From Lutimonas zeaxanthinifaciens (GTDB lineage: Bacteria; Bacteroidota; Bacteroidia; Flavobacteriales; Flavobacteriaceae): a DNA stretch of 64,000 nucleotides. The stretch is from the NCBI RefSeq assembly GCF_030503675.1, contig NZ_CP129964.1, positions 1,798,001 to 1,862,000 of the forward strand, read 5' to 3'. Below, one piece after another: positions 46,832-55,888 of this stretch (position 1 is its first letter; each line of letters starts with the position of its first letter). The notes under the pieces were generated by a model that searched no databases, was not told the DNA's origin, and saw only the letters and a list, made by a program, of their open reading frames with translations. Position numbers and translations under genes: made by a program.

Positions 46832-47824
46832 TTATTCCCTAAGGATTTTCTCAATTCGTTCGAGGTGATCTTCCTTAAAGTCCAAATGATCAACAATACC
46901 AACGGCATCATCAATCTGAGAAACTTTACTGGCACCAATTATGACGCTGGTAACTCTTTTATCTCTTAAAACCCAGGAAAGCGCTAACTGAGACATTTTT
47001 TGACCTCGTTCTTTAGCTATTTCATCAAGGGCTTTTACCTTCGCTATTTTCTCCGAAGTAATCTGGTCGGTTTGCAAAAATCCATGAGATTTTGCCGCCC
47101 GTGAATTCTCAGGAATTCCTTTAAGGTATTTGTCTGTAAGCAGACCCTGGAACAAGGGACTGAAAACCACAGATCCAACGCCATTTTTCTCCAGCACATT
47201 GAGTAACCCGTCTTCGACCCATCTGTTAAACATACTGTAGGATGGTTGATGAACAAGACAAGGAGTTCCCAAAGATTTCAAAATATCAATGGCTTTCTGT
47301 GACTGCTCAGGGTTATAATTGGAAATTCCCGCATAGAGTGCCTTACCGGATCGGACGATTTGATCCAGGGCCATCATGGTTTCTTCAAGAGGAGTATCAG
47401 GATCAGGCCTGTGACTGTAAAAAATATCGACATATTCAAGCCCCATTCGCTTTAAACTTTGATCACAACTTGAAATCAAATACTTTCTGGACCCCCATTC
47501 CCCATATGGACCGGGCCACATCAGATAACCTGCTTTAGAAGTAATGACCATTTGATCCCTGTACGAAGACAAGTCCTCGCGCAGAATTTTACCAAAAGTT
47601 TCTTCAGCAGATCCGGGAGGCGGGCCGTAATTGTTGGCCAGATCAAAATGAGTTATTCCATGATCAAAGGCACGAAGAACCATTTCTTTCGAATTTTCAT
47701 AAACGTCTACTCCGGCAAAATTATGCCATAATCCCAATGAAACTATAGGAAGAAGCAATCCGCTTTGACCGCAGCGGTTGTACTTCATATTTTGATATCT
47801 CGATTGATCTTTTTCCATAATCAT
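46832..47824 (-). CDS. Aldo/keto reductase (L-glyceraldehyde-3-phosphate reductase-like)
   Basis: 330 residues. The aldo/keto reductase barrel shows FDLANNYGPPPGSAEETFG with the catalytic Asp and Tyr, a Lys in VITSKAGY, YVDIFYSHRPDPDTPLEETM with the catalytic His, and a C-terminal TSVIIGASKVSQI NADP-binding region. The YGPPPGSAEE form matches the YghZ/GPR group, which reduces L-glyceraldehyde-3-phosphate and methylglyoxal. The ATG at 47824 or the one two codons later are both possible. Confidence 0.9.
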   Translation of the reverse strand: MIMEKDQSRYQNMKYNRCGQSGLLLPIVSLGLWHNFAGVDVYENSKEMVLRAFDHGITHFDLANNYGPPPGSAEETFGKILREDLSSYRDQMVITSKAGYLMWPGPYGEWGSRKYLISSCDQSLKRMGLEYVDIFYSHRPDPDTPLEETMMALDQIVRSGKALYAGISNYNPEQSQKAIDILKSLGTPCLVHQPSYSMFNRWVEDGLLNVLEKNGVGSVVFSPLFQGLLTDKYLKGIPENSRAAKSHGFLQTDQITSEKIAKVKALDEIAKERGQKMSQLALSWVLRDKRVTSVIIGASKVSQIDDAVGIVDHLDFKEDHLERIEKILRE

Positions 47825-47875
47825 AATTAAATGAGGTATTAAATTATTACCTGATTAGTTGTAAAAATAAGCATA

Positions 47876-47923
47876 AAAAACTATTCTAAAATATCTGTTC
47901 AAGGGTACTTTAGAATAGTTTTT
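47876..47923 (-). terminator. Intrinsic terminator of the VKAI-repeat gene
   Basis: A perfect 15-bp stem, 47876-47890 with 47909-47923 (core ACTATTCTAAA / TTTAGAATAGT), and an 18-base loop. A and T runs at both ends allow termination on either strand. It separates the VKAI-repeat gene from the aldo/keto reductase gene. Confidence 0.85.
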
Positions 47924-47964
47924 ATTTCTATTAATTATTTAGTAATCAATATTTTTAATATTTT

Positions 47965-49059
47965 TTATTGAGGCAAAGCCTTAACGTGAGCATAAACCTT
48001 GGCGCCATTAATTTCCATCTCGACATCCTCCCTGAGCATTTTTACACCTTTGACATCATTTAATTCTCCTTCGGGTGAAATCGCTTTTACCCCATACAAT
48101 TTACCATCCTTTTGCGCCACTTTAATATGAATTAGATTTCCGGATCTTTCTCCGGCTACTACATTAAGTAAACTGCCATCCAGGTCCATAGCTTTTATTT
48201 CATATAGTGAACCGTCATTGGCAATGGCAAAAATTCCGGGTCTGGCATCAGAACCTTTAATAATCTTTACAGGAAGCTGGAGGTTATCCCCTATAAAAGC
48301 CTTGATATCAAGTAAACTTCTCTGACTGGAATTTTTTATGGCCTTTACATCAAATACATTTCCCTCGGGATCGATGGCTTTAATATCGAGTGTCTTTCCT
48401 TCAGGATGAATTCCCTTGATGTGCCAGATAAAACTATCAGAGGCACAGCCCGTTTGAGAGATCGCTTTTACATGGGCGTGAATTAAAACCCCGTAAACAC
48501 TACCTTCAATAGGATCCGCATTAACCTTTACTCCTTTTACGTCATTGAGCAAGCCTTCAGGAGAAATGGCTTTGACTCCAAAGAATTCTTTGTTTTTAGT
48601 AATTGCCTTGATGTGAATAATATTCCCAGAATGTCCTATACCTTTAACATCCATTTTTTCACCTTTGGCATTGATCGCCTTTATGTCAAGGATCACCCCA
48701 TCTTTAGTTATCCCTTTTACAGGCATAAAGCGCCCGTCACTTTTAAGAATCTTAACGGGGATCTTTTGTCCATTCATCATTACCTTAATATCCATCAATG
48801 TGGTTTGATCAGCGTCCTGAATCGCTTTTACATCGTACTTATTTCCATCCTGATCAAAAGCCTTGATGTCCAGAAAATCCCCTTCCGGATGAATGGCTTT
48901 AACATGCCATATGAGCTCCCCTCCAACCACATCACTCTTTTCATGTTGAACCTTATCCTTGTGGTTTGAAATTGAATTAAGTCCAAAACTTAAAAATACA
49001 AAGCCGGCGATGACTAAAGCTGCGATAAGCTTTACATCCATTTTATTGAGAATAAGCAT
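47965..49059 (-). CDS. VKAI-repeat protein (unknown function)
   Basis: 364 residues after the chosen ATG at 49059; the frame runs to 49170, but those extra codons look untranslated. A hydrophobic N-terminal segment (about 8-28) is a signal anchor. The rest is two homologous halves (about 40-205 and 206-364), each starting with WH-[VI]-K-[AG]-I-HPEG and ending VKAISPEG then NDVKGVK, then AHVKA. Each half contains about nine copies of a [HDV]-[IV]-K-[AG]-[IF] strand spaced roughly 15-20 residues. The Gly-turn-beta pattern suggests a repeated beta fold in the periplasm. I do not recognise a characterised family. Confidence 0.75.
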   Translation of the reverse strand: MLILNKMDVKLIAALVIAGFVFLSFGLNSISNHKDKVQHEKSDVVGGELIWHVKAIHPEGDFLDIKAFDQDGNKYDVKAIQDADQTTLMDIKVMMNGQKIPVKILKSDGRFMPVKGITKDGVILDIKAINAKGEKMDVKGIGHSGNIIHIKAITKNKEFFGVKAISPEGLLNDVKGVKVNADPIEGSVYGVLIHAHVKAISQTGCASDSFIWHIKGIHPEGKTLDIKAIDPEGNVFDVKAIKNSSQRSLLDIKAFIGDNLQLPVKIIKGSDARPGIFAIANDGSLYEIKAMDLDGSLLNVVAGERSGNLIHIKVAQKDGKLYGVKAISPEGELNDVKGVKMLREDVEMEINGAKVYAHVKALPQ

Positions 49060-49214
49060 ATTATGATGATTTAAGAATATTTGCTGTAAGCTAAAAGCCA
49101 ATAAATTGTTGATTTCAAATTGGCCCTTCTGTATAAATTTATGACCTATACTATTGGAAATACATGACATTTATCAGGGTTTCAACAATCTGCCTGAAGA
49201 AATATTCAATCTGA

Positions 49215-50177
49215 TCAATAAAGAGAATTTAGGTTTGGACAACCTGTAGCTCTGGGCTTTTTACAGAACACATTAAAGCCCAATGTTAGTTGATGATGCC
49301 CGCTATTTTCAAGTACGATGTCTCCTATTTGTGAGGAATAGGTGTATGAAAACATAAATCGCTTGTAATTTAAACCAATAATTGGTGTTATCATCTTAAA
49401 ACTTTCGATATTGGAATCGAAATTCTGACGATAGGATAATGCCGCCCATAACTGGGTTTTATCTCCTACGTTACGATAAACCTTTAAATTAAGATCTGCA
49501 AAAGTTTCTCCTGTATATTCAATGAACTGGAACATGATAGATGGTTCAAGTTGAAACTTGTAGCCCCTTCCTAAATAATACCCCAGGGTAAGCAAATATC
49601 TTCTTAAATTATCTGACTCAAATCTGTTATTGGCCAGGTCACGTGGGGTCATTAAAAGATTCTTAACCGTAAAATAACCAAAAGCATCAAGAAAGTGATA
49701 ACCCAATCCAAAATCTGCATTATAGTAACTCGAAGATTCGACACCTGGCGCTAAGATGGGATCCGGGATTATAAAATCATTCTGATTTACCGAATTCTGG
49801 CTAAACATAAACGATAATCCAAATGATAATTGATTCAGCGCAGCCTCATGGCCAAAATTTATGTGATAGGCATATGTTGCCAAAAAACCTTGCTGTGAAT
49901 GGTAACCGTTCTCATCATTAAAAACGATTCCTCCTACAGCCATTTTATCAGTAATTCTTGTGTGAAAACTCAATGTCTGCAAGGATGGTGCATCTTCAAC
50001 CCCCATCCATTGTTGCCGGTAGGTGAATCGAATCTTTCCACAGTTTCCTATTCCGGCAGCAGCAGGATGGACCAGATAAACATTATCCGACAGATAATCA
50101 GAGTAGATAGGAAATGTCTCCTGTGCACTTAAATTAAGTGCAAAAAGTATTAGGGTTAATGCCAAAAGGTTTTTCAT
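49215..50177 (-). CDS. PorP/SprF-family T9SS outer-membrane protein
   Basis: 320 residues with a signal peptide (to about 19, ending NLSAQ). The mature start YSDYLSDNVYLVHPAAAG, then FTYRQQW, FHTRITDKMAVGGIVFNDENG and alternating aromatic strands are the PorP/SprF family pattern. Members are outer-membrane beta barrels that help a neighbouring T9SS substrate reach the surface. It lies 12 bases downstream of the lectin-containing protein with a type B tail, the usual gene pairing. Confidence 0.92.
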   Translation of the reverse strand: MKNLLALTLILFALNLSAQETFPIYSDYLSDNVYLVHPAAAGIGNCGKIRFTYRQQWMGVEDAPSLQTLSFHTRITDKMAVGGIVFNDENGYHSQQGFLATYAYHINFGHEAALNQLSFGLSFMFSQNSVNQNDFIIPDPILAPGVESSSYYNADFGLGYHFLDAFGYFTVKNLLMTPRDLANNRFESDNLRRYLLTLGYYLGRGYKFQLEPSIMFQFIEYTGETFADLNLKVYRNVGDKTQLWAALSYRQNFDSNIESFKMITPIIGLNYKRFMFSYTYSSQIGDIVLENSGHHQLTLGFNVFCKKPRATGCPNLNSLY

Positions 50178-50189
50178 GTGTGACTTATA

Positions 50190-52691
50190 CTATCTTCTAA
50201 TTAAACTAAAATGGCCCGTATGAATCCTTCCGTCTTCAAGTTGAACCCTGTACCAATAATCTGCCGATGGGAGTTGCTTTCCGTTGAAAATACCATCCCA
50301 TCCTTCACCTGAGGCATCTAATTCGGCCAGCAATTTACCGAATTTATTGAATATATAAATATCCGACATCGGTTGAAAGGAAACTCCCAGTACCTGCCAG
50401 GTATCATTATATCCGTCTCCATTGGGAGTAAAGAACTTAGGGTAACCAATTACCGAAACTTCAATAGACGCGATCCCGCAACCATTTTTATCCCTCACAA
50501 AAACCGTATGAATACCTGGCAAGACCCCATCAAAAAAGGGTTCGTCCTGATAAGGACCGAATTGATTATCCAAGGCATATTCATAGTCACCTATTCCAAG
50601 ATTTGAAGGGTCTATGCGAATGGAATTGTTTTCACCCCCGTCAATTACTTCAATATCGTCTTGAGTTATTGAGGCGATTGAAGATTCCTCAACTACAAGG
50701 GTCCTTTCTTTTGAAACGCAGCCTTCTGCTGACATTCCAACAACTTTATAAACTCCTGGCGACTGAATTAAAGCCACTCCCTCATTACTGATCAACTCAT
50801 CTGAATCATTTCTCCATTCATATGAATAATCTCCATCAGGATTGCTAATTGAAATCTCAAAGGGCCCTACGTTTTGACAATAAACCGTTTCAGACAGCAG
50901 GTCAAACTCTGGTAAAGGAAAAACATAGAGCTCGACAAATTCGCCCAGACTAATACATTCGCCATTGTTAACACTTTCCACTCTTACAAAAAGTGTTTGA
51001 AAATATGGATCTTCATTAACATAATCATCCTGAGGTATAATTTCATTTTGTTCCAACGTCGCATCATCAAGTGTTCTATAATACTGAACCCTTAGATCCT
51101 GAGGTGGCAGCTGAATCAAAATCTGATTTGTGGCCTCAGTGAGATCAAAACGAACCAGGCCGTCATTGACATCATCCGTGTCACAGGATTCCAAATTGAC
51201 TATTTCAACCGGCTGGGTAGCCGACACCTCAAGAAAAACAGAGGCAATATCAAAACATCCTTCTTCACTTTCAGCCCGGCCAAAAACCAAGCTCGAAGTC
51301 CTGCTGTTGAAAGGAAAAGGATCCAAGGCATTGATTCCCTGATTTGCCTCGTCTTCAGTCAGGTAATACGAAAAAGTTAAAGGTTGGTCCTCCGCATTGT
51401 CCAAAGGGATAAGCTCATTGGCTTCTTCAAGGTTGAAATCGGTAAAACCATCAGTGGGGTCTTCATCCTGATCACAGTTTTTTAAGGTAACTTCCTTATT
51501 GATTTCAGGAATTTCAAAAATCCGGGCACTTACCACTTTTCGAGCACCTTTAGCACATCCATTCTGCGAGGCCAACACATAAAAATCCTTACTTTCTGAA
51601 AGGTCCACTTCAAAAGTATCTCCAATAAAAACCGGATTTTCACCTTCTTCAGAATCAAACCAATATACCTCTGTTTTGTCTGTCTGATCTTCATATTCAA
51701 TAACTGTTGCCCTGAGCTCAACCTTGCCTGGACCGCAATTACTCCCTGAAAACACACTGTCAATAACATTGGTATACGCACGGGTAAAGGCCGAAAAAAT
51801 AGGTGCATCATCCGGATCATTATACCCGTATTCTACAATGTATCCCTTAGGCTGATAATCTCCGGATGGTTCACCAGTAACTGAAAGGTCATTCCAGGAA
51901 CCTGTGATTCCAACATTGGGAGCTGTTATATGGGCATAATCTTCATCTCCCAGATTATTAGGTTCTCCGTTGTTCCAAAATGCAAATTCTCCATTTGGCG
52001 CAGATCCATTCATATCTCCAATCCAGAATACCGTCCCCGCCTCAGGACCTGTTACCCATTTCCATGTTCCTTCCAGTTCTTCATCACTTCCTCCAATCCA
52101 TCCGGCCCCGTCAGCTTGTTCTCCAGATAATTGTGCTTCTTCTGCCGAAGTAATTGTCGCCAGATAACCTGGAATTCCGTAATAAGTTCTGGCCTCGGCA
52201 GCTGCTCTGGCAAGAGTCCATGTGATTCCAATGTCTGGAACATATTCATAATAATGACCCGTCGATGGTAAGAAATTGGCATCGCCAAGGGTAAAAGAAA
52301 AAAATCGTTCACCTTGAATATTTTCATTCGTACTGTAAAATACGACACTCTTGACGGCTTCGATAATGACTTCGAGATCTAAAGGGTTATTATCAATGGA
52401 TGAAAGGGTTAATTTTGCCGTATTCTGATTGAAACTCCAGGTTATATTGTCATGAGAACCCGTCAATTCCAAAAAATCAGAACCAAACTGATATCCCGAT
52501 GAAACCTGAATAAAAAATTCAGTGATTGCTCCTTCCTCAGTGCTCAGGTCAAAATCCGTAACCACAGGTAACTTATCACCGGGACAATAATACTGATCTC
52601 CTGTTGCCGAAATTTCGGGCGGATCAACACCGATTTGGGCGAAAGATATACTTCCACAAAGGAAAAGATAAAAAGAAATTATTCTCAACAT
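50190..52691 (-). CDS. T9SS type B surface protein with C-type lectin domain
   Basis: 833 residues: signal peptide to about 18, an N-terminal beta region, a C-type lectin-like domain (about 140-275: HYYEYVPDIGITWTLARAAAEA, AGWIGGSDEELEGTWKW, WNNGEPNNLGDEDYAHI). Then come several disordered or Ig-like repeats with paired Cys. The C-terminal gliding-motility/CHU_C-like domain begins at PKFFTPNGDGYNDTW and ends near HTGHFSLIRR. The last block is a T9SS type B sorting domain. The lectin domain has the E-P-N calcium/sugar motif, so surface carbohydrate binding is likely. It is transported with help of the SprF-like protein encoded next. Confidence 0.9.
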   Translation of the reverse strand: MLRIISFYLFLCGSISFAQIGVDPPEISATGDQYYCPGDKLPVVTDFDLSTEEGAITEFFIQVSSGYQFGSDFLELTGSHDNITWSFNQNTAKLTLSSIDNNPLDLEVIIEAVKSVVFYSTNENIQGERFFSFTLGDANFLPSTGHYYEYVPDIGITWTLARAAAEARTYYGIPGYLATITSAEEAQLSGEQADGAGWIGGSDEELEGTWKWVTGPEAGTVFWIGDMNGSAPNGEFAFWNNGEPNNLGDEDYAHITAPNVGITGSWNDLSVTGEPSGDYQPKGYIVEYGYNDPDDAPIFSAFTRAYTNVIDSVFSGSNCGPGKVELRATVIEYEDQTDKTEVYWFDSEEGENPVFIGDTFEVDLSESKDFYVLASQNGCAKGARKVVSARIFEIPEINKEVTLKNCDQDEDPTDGFTDFNLEEANELIPLDNAEDQPLTFSYYLTEDEANQGINALDPFPFNSRTSSLVFGRAESEEGCFDIASVFLEVSATQPVEIVNLESCDTDDVNDGLVRFDLTEATNQILIQLPPQDLRVQYYRTLDDATLEQNEIIPQDDYVNEDPYFQTLFVRVESVNNGECISLGEFVELYVFPLPEFDLLSETVYCQNVGPFEISISNPDGDYSYEWRNDSDELISNEGVALIQSPGVYKVVGMSAEGCVSKERTLVVEESSIASITQDDIEVIDGGENNSIRIDPSNLGIGDYEYALDNQFGPYQDEPFFDGVLPGIHTVFVRDKNGCGIASIEVSVIGYPKFFTPNGDGYNDTWQVLGVSFQPMSDIYIFNKFGKLLAELDASGEGWDGIFNGKQLPSADYWYRVQLEDGRIHTGHFSLIRR

Positions 52692-52801
52692 GAGGGGAGG
52701 TATTCTTCACAGCATTTCAAGCTTTAAAAGTATGAAAATGAGATTAAATAAACAATATTTTAAGGCTTGAGTGAATCAGGTTAACCTGTGTCGAATATTG
52801 A

Positions 52802-53566
52802 TCAACGAATATGGCTGCCGGCGTTGAGGTCAATCGTGGATCCTGTGGCGTGATCCAAGGCTCCGCTGCAGATCAATCCAATCAAAGGACTAATATCTGC
52901 GGGAACAGTTAAGCGATTTAAAGACAATTCGCCTAAAACCTTCTCCTCTCCATAATCATTAATAAATTGTTCCGCCATTTTGGTTTTTACAAAACCGGGA
53001 GCAATTGTAAATGACTTAATATTGAATTTGCCAAAGGAACGTGCAATACTTCTTGCAAGAGACGTCAGGCCCCCTTTAGATGCGGCATAGGCCAAATACT
53101 CTTCTGTTTCTCCCCTAAAGGCAGCTCTGCTTCCAATAAAGACCATCCTTCCACCTTTGACTTTTTTAAAATGATTAACAGCCATCCTGGAAATCAAACC
53201 TGGTGAATCCAAATTAATACGAATGGTTTTATTCCAAATATCGAACCATTCATCGTTTTTTTCATGGGTAGAATGCTTTAAAAAAACTGCAGCATTAAAT
53301 ATTACGGAATCAATTGTTTTATAATGTTCCACAACCTTGTTCCACAGTAATTCAGCTTGTTTGGGAGATTCAAGATCCGCCTGAAATATTCTTGAATTTG
53401 TTGAAGGATATAATTCTGCCAATTCTTTTGCCGAATTCTCATTGCTAAAAAAATGCAGCGCAACATTGGCGTTCATTTCCATAAGGAACCGGGCAATTTC
53501 TTTACCAATTCCATCGGAAGCTCCGGTCACAAGTATGTTTTTGTTACTGAGGTCTAGCTGAATCAT
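52802..53566 (-). CDS. SDR-family oxidoreductase
   Basis: 254 residues, classical short-chain dehydrogenase. The N-terminal T-G-A-S-D-G-I-G nucleotide-binding loop is followed by NAAVF (NNAG-like) and the catalytic set: Ser in VFIGSRAAF, then Y-A-A-S-K. Cofactor preference cannot be read with certainty. It lies 76 bases after the CIA30 gene and may be co-transcribed with that cluster. Confidence 0.92.
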   Translation of the reverse strand: MIQLDLSNKNILVTGASDGIGKEIARFLMEMNANVALHFFSNENSAKELAELYPSTNSRIFQADLESPKQAELLWNKVVEHYKTIDSVIFNAAVFLKHSTHEKNDEWFDIWNKTIRINLDSPGLISRMAVNHFKKVKGGRMVFIGSRAAFRGETEEYLAYAASKGGLTSLARSIARSFGKFNIKSFTIAPGFVKTKMAEQFINDYGEEKVLGELSLNRLTVPADISPLIGLICSGALDHATGSTIDLNAGSHIR

Positions 53567-53642
53567 ATGGTTTTAGTTTCTACCCTAAAGATAGATAAAA
53601 AACCATCTATAATCCTTACACATTAAACGACAATACAATGGA

Positions 53643-54176
53643 TCACTCAATGGAAATTTTTGAAATTATCAATTCAAAGGACTCCATTTTCTTATTTCCA
53701 ATTAAAAATGCAACTTCCTGAAGCCGGATACCTTCAAAATTTGGTCTATCCAACAACCTGCCTCTAAATCTGGGTTCCATACTGTTAAATGGTATTAATA
53801 TTTCCTGCCATTCTCCATTTGTTGAAAATTCTGCAACATAAGAGTATTGCTGTCCAGAATCGGATTTAACCCTGAATTGATAATTTTTACCATCTCCTTT
53901 CAGCTTTAACCGAAATTTATTGAACTGATCCACACTTTTGGCTTCAAACCGATTTGCTACCATAGTAAAGCCTCCGTTGTTCTCAGTGGATACATTCCCT
54001 CGGAAAACAGCGCTTTGATCATCAATACTAAAACTACCTTTTGAAAGTCCCCCCATTACCCCATCGTTTATTATGAACCATCCTTTTGATGCATTTTCCT
54101 CGGAAAAGTCAAACAGGTTTTTATGATCTTGCATAGTTATTAATAGTATAAAAATGTACAATAAAAAGTAATTCAT
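53643..54176 (-). CDS. CIA30-family protein
   Basis: 177 residues. The domain shows WFIINDGVMGGLSKGSFSI, FRGNVSTENNGGFTMV, FRLKLKGDGKNYQF and FEGIRLQEVAFLIG. These are the hallmark blocks of the CIA30 (NDUFAF1-like, PF08547) beta-sandwich. Bacterial members are of unknown function. The start has a hydrophobic stretch (about 3-14) that could be a short anchor. It lies 5 bases after the SRPBCC gene in the SDR/CIA30/SRPBCC/GPx cluster. Confidence 0.88.
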   Translation of the reverse strand: MNYFLLYIFILLITMQDHKNLFDFSEENASKGWFIINDGVMGGLSKGSFSIDDQSAVFRGNVSTENNGGFTMVANRFEAKSVDQFNKFRLKLKGDGKNYQFRVKSDSGQQYSYVAEFSTNGEWQEILIPFNSMEPRFRGRLLDRPNFEGIRLQEVAFLIGNKKMESFELIISKISIE

Positions 54177-54181
54177 GATTT

Positions 54182-54664
54182 TTAATATTTCCCAAATCTA
54201 GAAATCAGTGCTGTGGTTCTGAAATCAAATATTTCCTTTAGTTTTGGTTTGACAAGCAGAGAATGGAATCTGTTGGCAAGCAAGGGTAAAGGAAGCCTGT
54301 AATGTACCTCATCAGTCATTTCAACTCCGTTGCTGATTTTTTTGAAGAAATGCTTGTGATGCCATATTTTATAAGGCCCCACTCGTTGTTCGTCCACAAA
54401 AAACTTCTGCCGCTCAACATGAGTTATTTCCGTAACCCAATTCAAATTTATACCTAATAAAGGAGAAACTTTATAACTGATAATTTGACCGGGATACATT
54501 AAAGGGTCGAGCTCAGAGATGATATGAAAACCCATATAATCAGGGGTTATCTCTTTTAAATTTGATGGATCAGAGAAAAAATTCCAAGCTTCATCCAGGT
54601 CAATGGGCAGTTGAAGCTTCGCTTGCAAACTGTATACAGCTCCTTGTTTTTGAAATTCTATCAT
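54182..54664 (-). CDS. SRPBCC (START-like) family protein
   Basis: 160 residues forming one START-like ligand-binding fold: LQLPIDLDEAWNFFSDPSNLKEITPDYMGFHI at the start, then WVTEITHVERQKFFVDEQRVGPYKIWHHKHFF and the long C-terminal helix MKEI/FHSLLVKPKLKEIFDFR. Binds a hydrophobic small molecule or acts as cyclase/dehydrase-like; not resolvable. It lies 32 bases after the peroxidase gene. Confidence 0.87.
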   Translation of the reverse strand: MIEFQKQGAVYSLQAKLQLPIDLDEAWNFFSDPSNLKEITPDYMGFHIISELDPLMYPGQIISYKVSPLLGINLNWVTEITHVERQKFFVDEQRVGPYKIWHHKHFFKKISNGVEMTDEVHYRLPLPLLANRFHSLLVKPKLKEIFDFRTTALISRFGKY

Positions 54665-54696
54665 TGAAATTGATCTGTCAATTCCCCCTCCTTAAG

Positions 54697-55209
54697 TTAA
54701 TTTGAAATTACTTCTATTCTTTTTACTATTTTGCTGCTCATGGGCTTGGTGATCGAGTAATAGTAGTCGATCAATTTACCCTTTTCATCTATTAAGTATT
54801 TCTGAAAGTTCCACTTTACTGAAGAGCTTTTAACTCCATTATATTTCTTTTCGGTTAACCATGTATACAGGGGATGTTGATTGGGACCTTTTACGTCAAC
54901 CTTTTCTGTCAATGGGAACGTTACTCCAAAATTTAGGGAGCAAAATTTCTCAATCTGATCAGAATTGCCAGGTTCCTGTTGACCAAACTGATTGCACGGA
55001 ACTCCAACCACGGTTAGAACATCCGCATATTTTTCAGCAATTTTTTGAAGGCCTTGATATTGTTTGGTAAAACCACATTCAGAAGCAGTATTTACAATGA
55101 GAATTTTTTTTCCTTTGCATAAACTCCAATCAAAAATACTGCCTTGAAGGGTTTTGATTTCAATATCATATAAATACTCGGGAATATCTGTATTATTTTT
55201 CAAATCCAA
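54697..55209 (-). CDS. Glutathione peroxidase-family protein (Cys type)
   Basis: 170 residues, thioredoxin fold. The peroxidatic Cys45 is in NTASECGFTKQ, where vertebrate enzymes carry selenocysteine. The Gln (CNQFGQQEPG) and Trp (KWNFQKYL) of the active site are present. It probably reduces peroxides through thioredoxin, as cysteine-type bacterial GPx proteins usually do. The best start is a TTG at 55209, 4 bases after the stop of the 73-residue gene; no ATG lies before the domain. Coupled translation with the upstream gene is likely. Confidence 0.88.
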   Translation of the reverse strand: MDLKNNTDIPEYLYDIEIKTLQGSIFDWSLCKGKKILIVNTASECGFTKQYQGLQKIAEKYADVLTVVGVPCNQFGQQEPGNSDQIEKFCSLNFGVTFPLTEKVDVKGPNQHPLYTWLTEKKYNGVKSSSVKWNFQKYLIDEKGKLIDYYYSITKPMSSKIVKRIEVISN

Positions 55210-55213
55210 AAAG

Positions 55214-55435
55214 TCAAATCGTAATATTAAATTTTAGTCTTGACTCTACTTTTCTTTTGATCACAGTCAAACGTTTCATCAAATCCATAATACTCTGATC
55301 CTTATTGACCTTATAAATTTCATTCAAACTTAAAATCAATGATTTCACTTCTCTTGAGGCCAAAATCCTGTCATTGGTTGATTTTAATGATAATTTTCTG
55401 TTTTCAAATTCCAGGGCTTGTGCTATAACTTCCAT
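55214..55435 (-). CDS. Small conserved-looking protein, 73 residues
   Basis: 73 residues, helical and basic, starting MEVIAQALEFENRKLSLKS and ending VESRLKFNITI. There are no cysteines or membrane segments, and I recognise no domain. The gene heads the GPx/SRPBCC/CIA30/SDR cluster: its stop is 4 bases before the TTG start of the peroxidase. The A/T-rich start and coupled spacing support that it is real. Confidence 0.6.
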   Translation of the reverse strand: MEVIAQALEFENRKLSLKSTNDRILASREVKSLILSLNEIYKVNKDQSIMDLMKRLTVIKRKVESRLKFNITI

Positions 55436-55888
55436 AATTCGGGGGGATTAAAAATTATACCTTTGTTCTTGTTAATTATTAAAATATTGACTCTGGTTTT
55501 CTTTCAATAACTTACCTTGTCAATTTGAATTTAAAGTTACAAGATTGAATCAATTATTATTCTATTAATTTAATAGGAAAATCTTATAATAAAATAGAAA
55601 TTGTCTATGAATACAGAATGAAATGGTTTAGAAAATAGAAGAACCCTGAGCAAAAGCCCCGGGTTCTTCACCATATTAACAAAAAACTCTCAATGTGATG
55701 ATTCATTTTTAAAGACTTCTAAAATCAGAAAATGTTAATCATTTTTCAAATATTAACATTTATTTAACCTCTTTGCCGGTTGGAAAATTTCTTGATTTAT
55801 TGATTTCAGAATTATCTCAACTGTTCAATCAGTATAAAAGATTATTACTTACTTTTACGACCAATAAAAAAACTAACATCCTATTGAA
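55436..55888. other. Divergent intergenic region with an orphan hairpin
   Basis: About 450 bases between divergent genes (73-residue ORF on minus, HtrA-like gene on plus). Very A/T rich. The only clear structure is a perfect 9-bp hairpin at 55638-55669. A tract rich in A/T at 55740-55880 may hold the promoter of the HtrA-like gene. No ORF of credible size was found. Confidence 0.6.
55638..55669. other. Orphan hairpin GAAGAACCC / GGGTTCTTC
   Basis: GAAGAACCC (55638-55646) pairs perfectly with GGGTTCTTC (55661-55669) around a 14-base loop. No strong U-tract follows on plus; on minus TCTATTTTC follows. It is not downstream of any annotated gene, so it may end a small RNA or be an attenuator. 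A six-codon ORF (M-K-W-F-R-K, 55618-55638) ends exactly at its base. Confidence 0.5.

Noticed and set aside
53567-53642. Possible micro-ORF (M-C-K-D-Y-R-W-F-F) between the SDR and CIA30 genes
   Set aside because: It has Y-R-W but lacks the K-R-[IV] block, the Ser after Trp and the G end, and is only 12 codons.
55618-55638. Six-codon ORF M-K-W-F-R-K as a fifth family member
   Set aside because: Too short to test; upstream codons in frame have no start, and only K-W and the basic tail resemble the motif.
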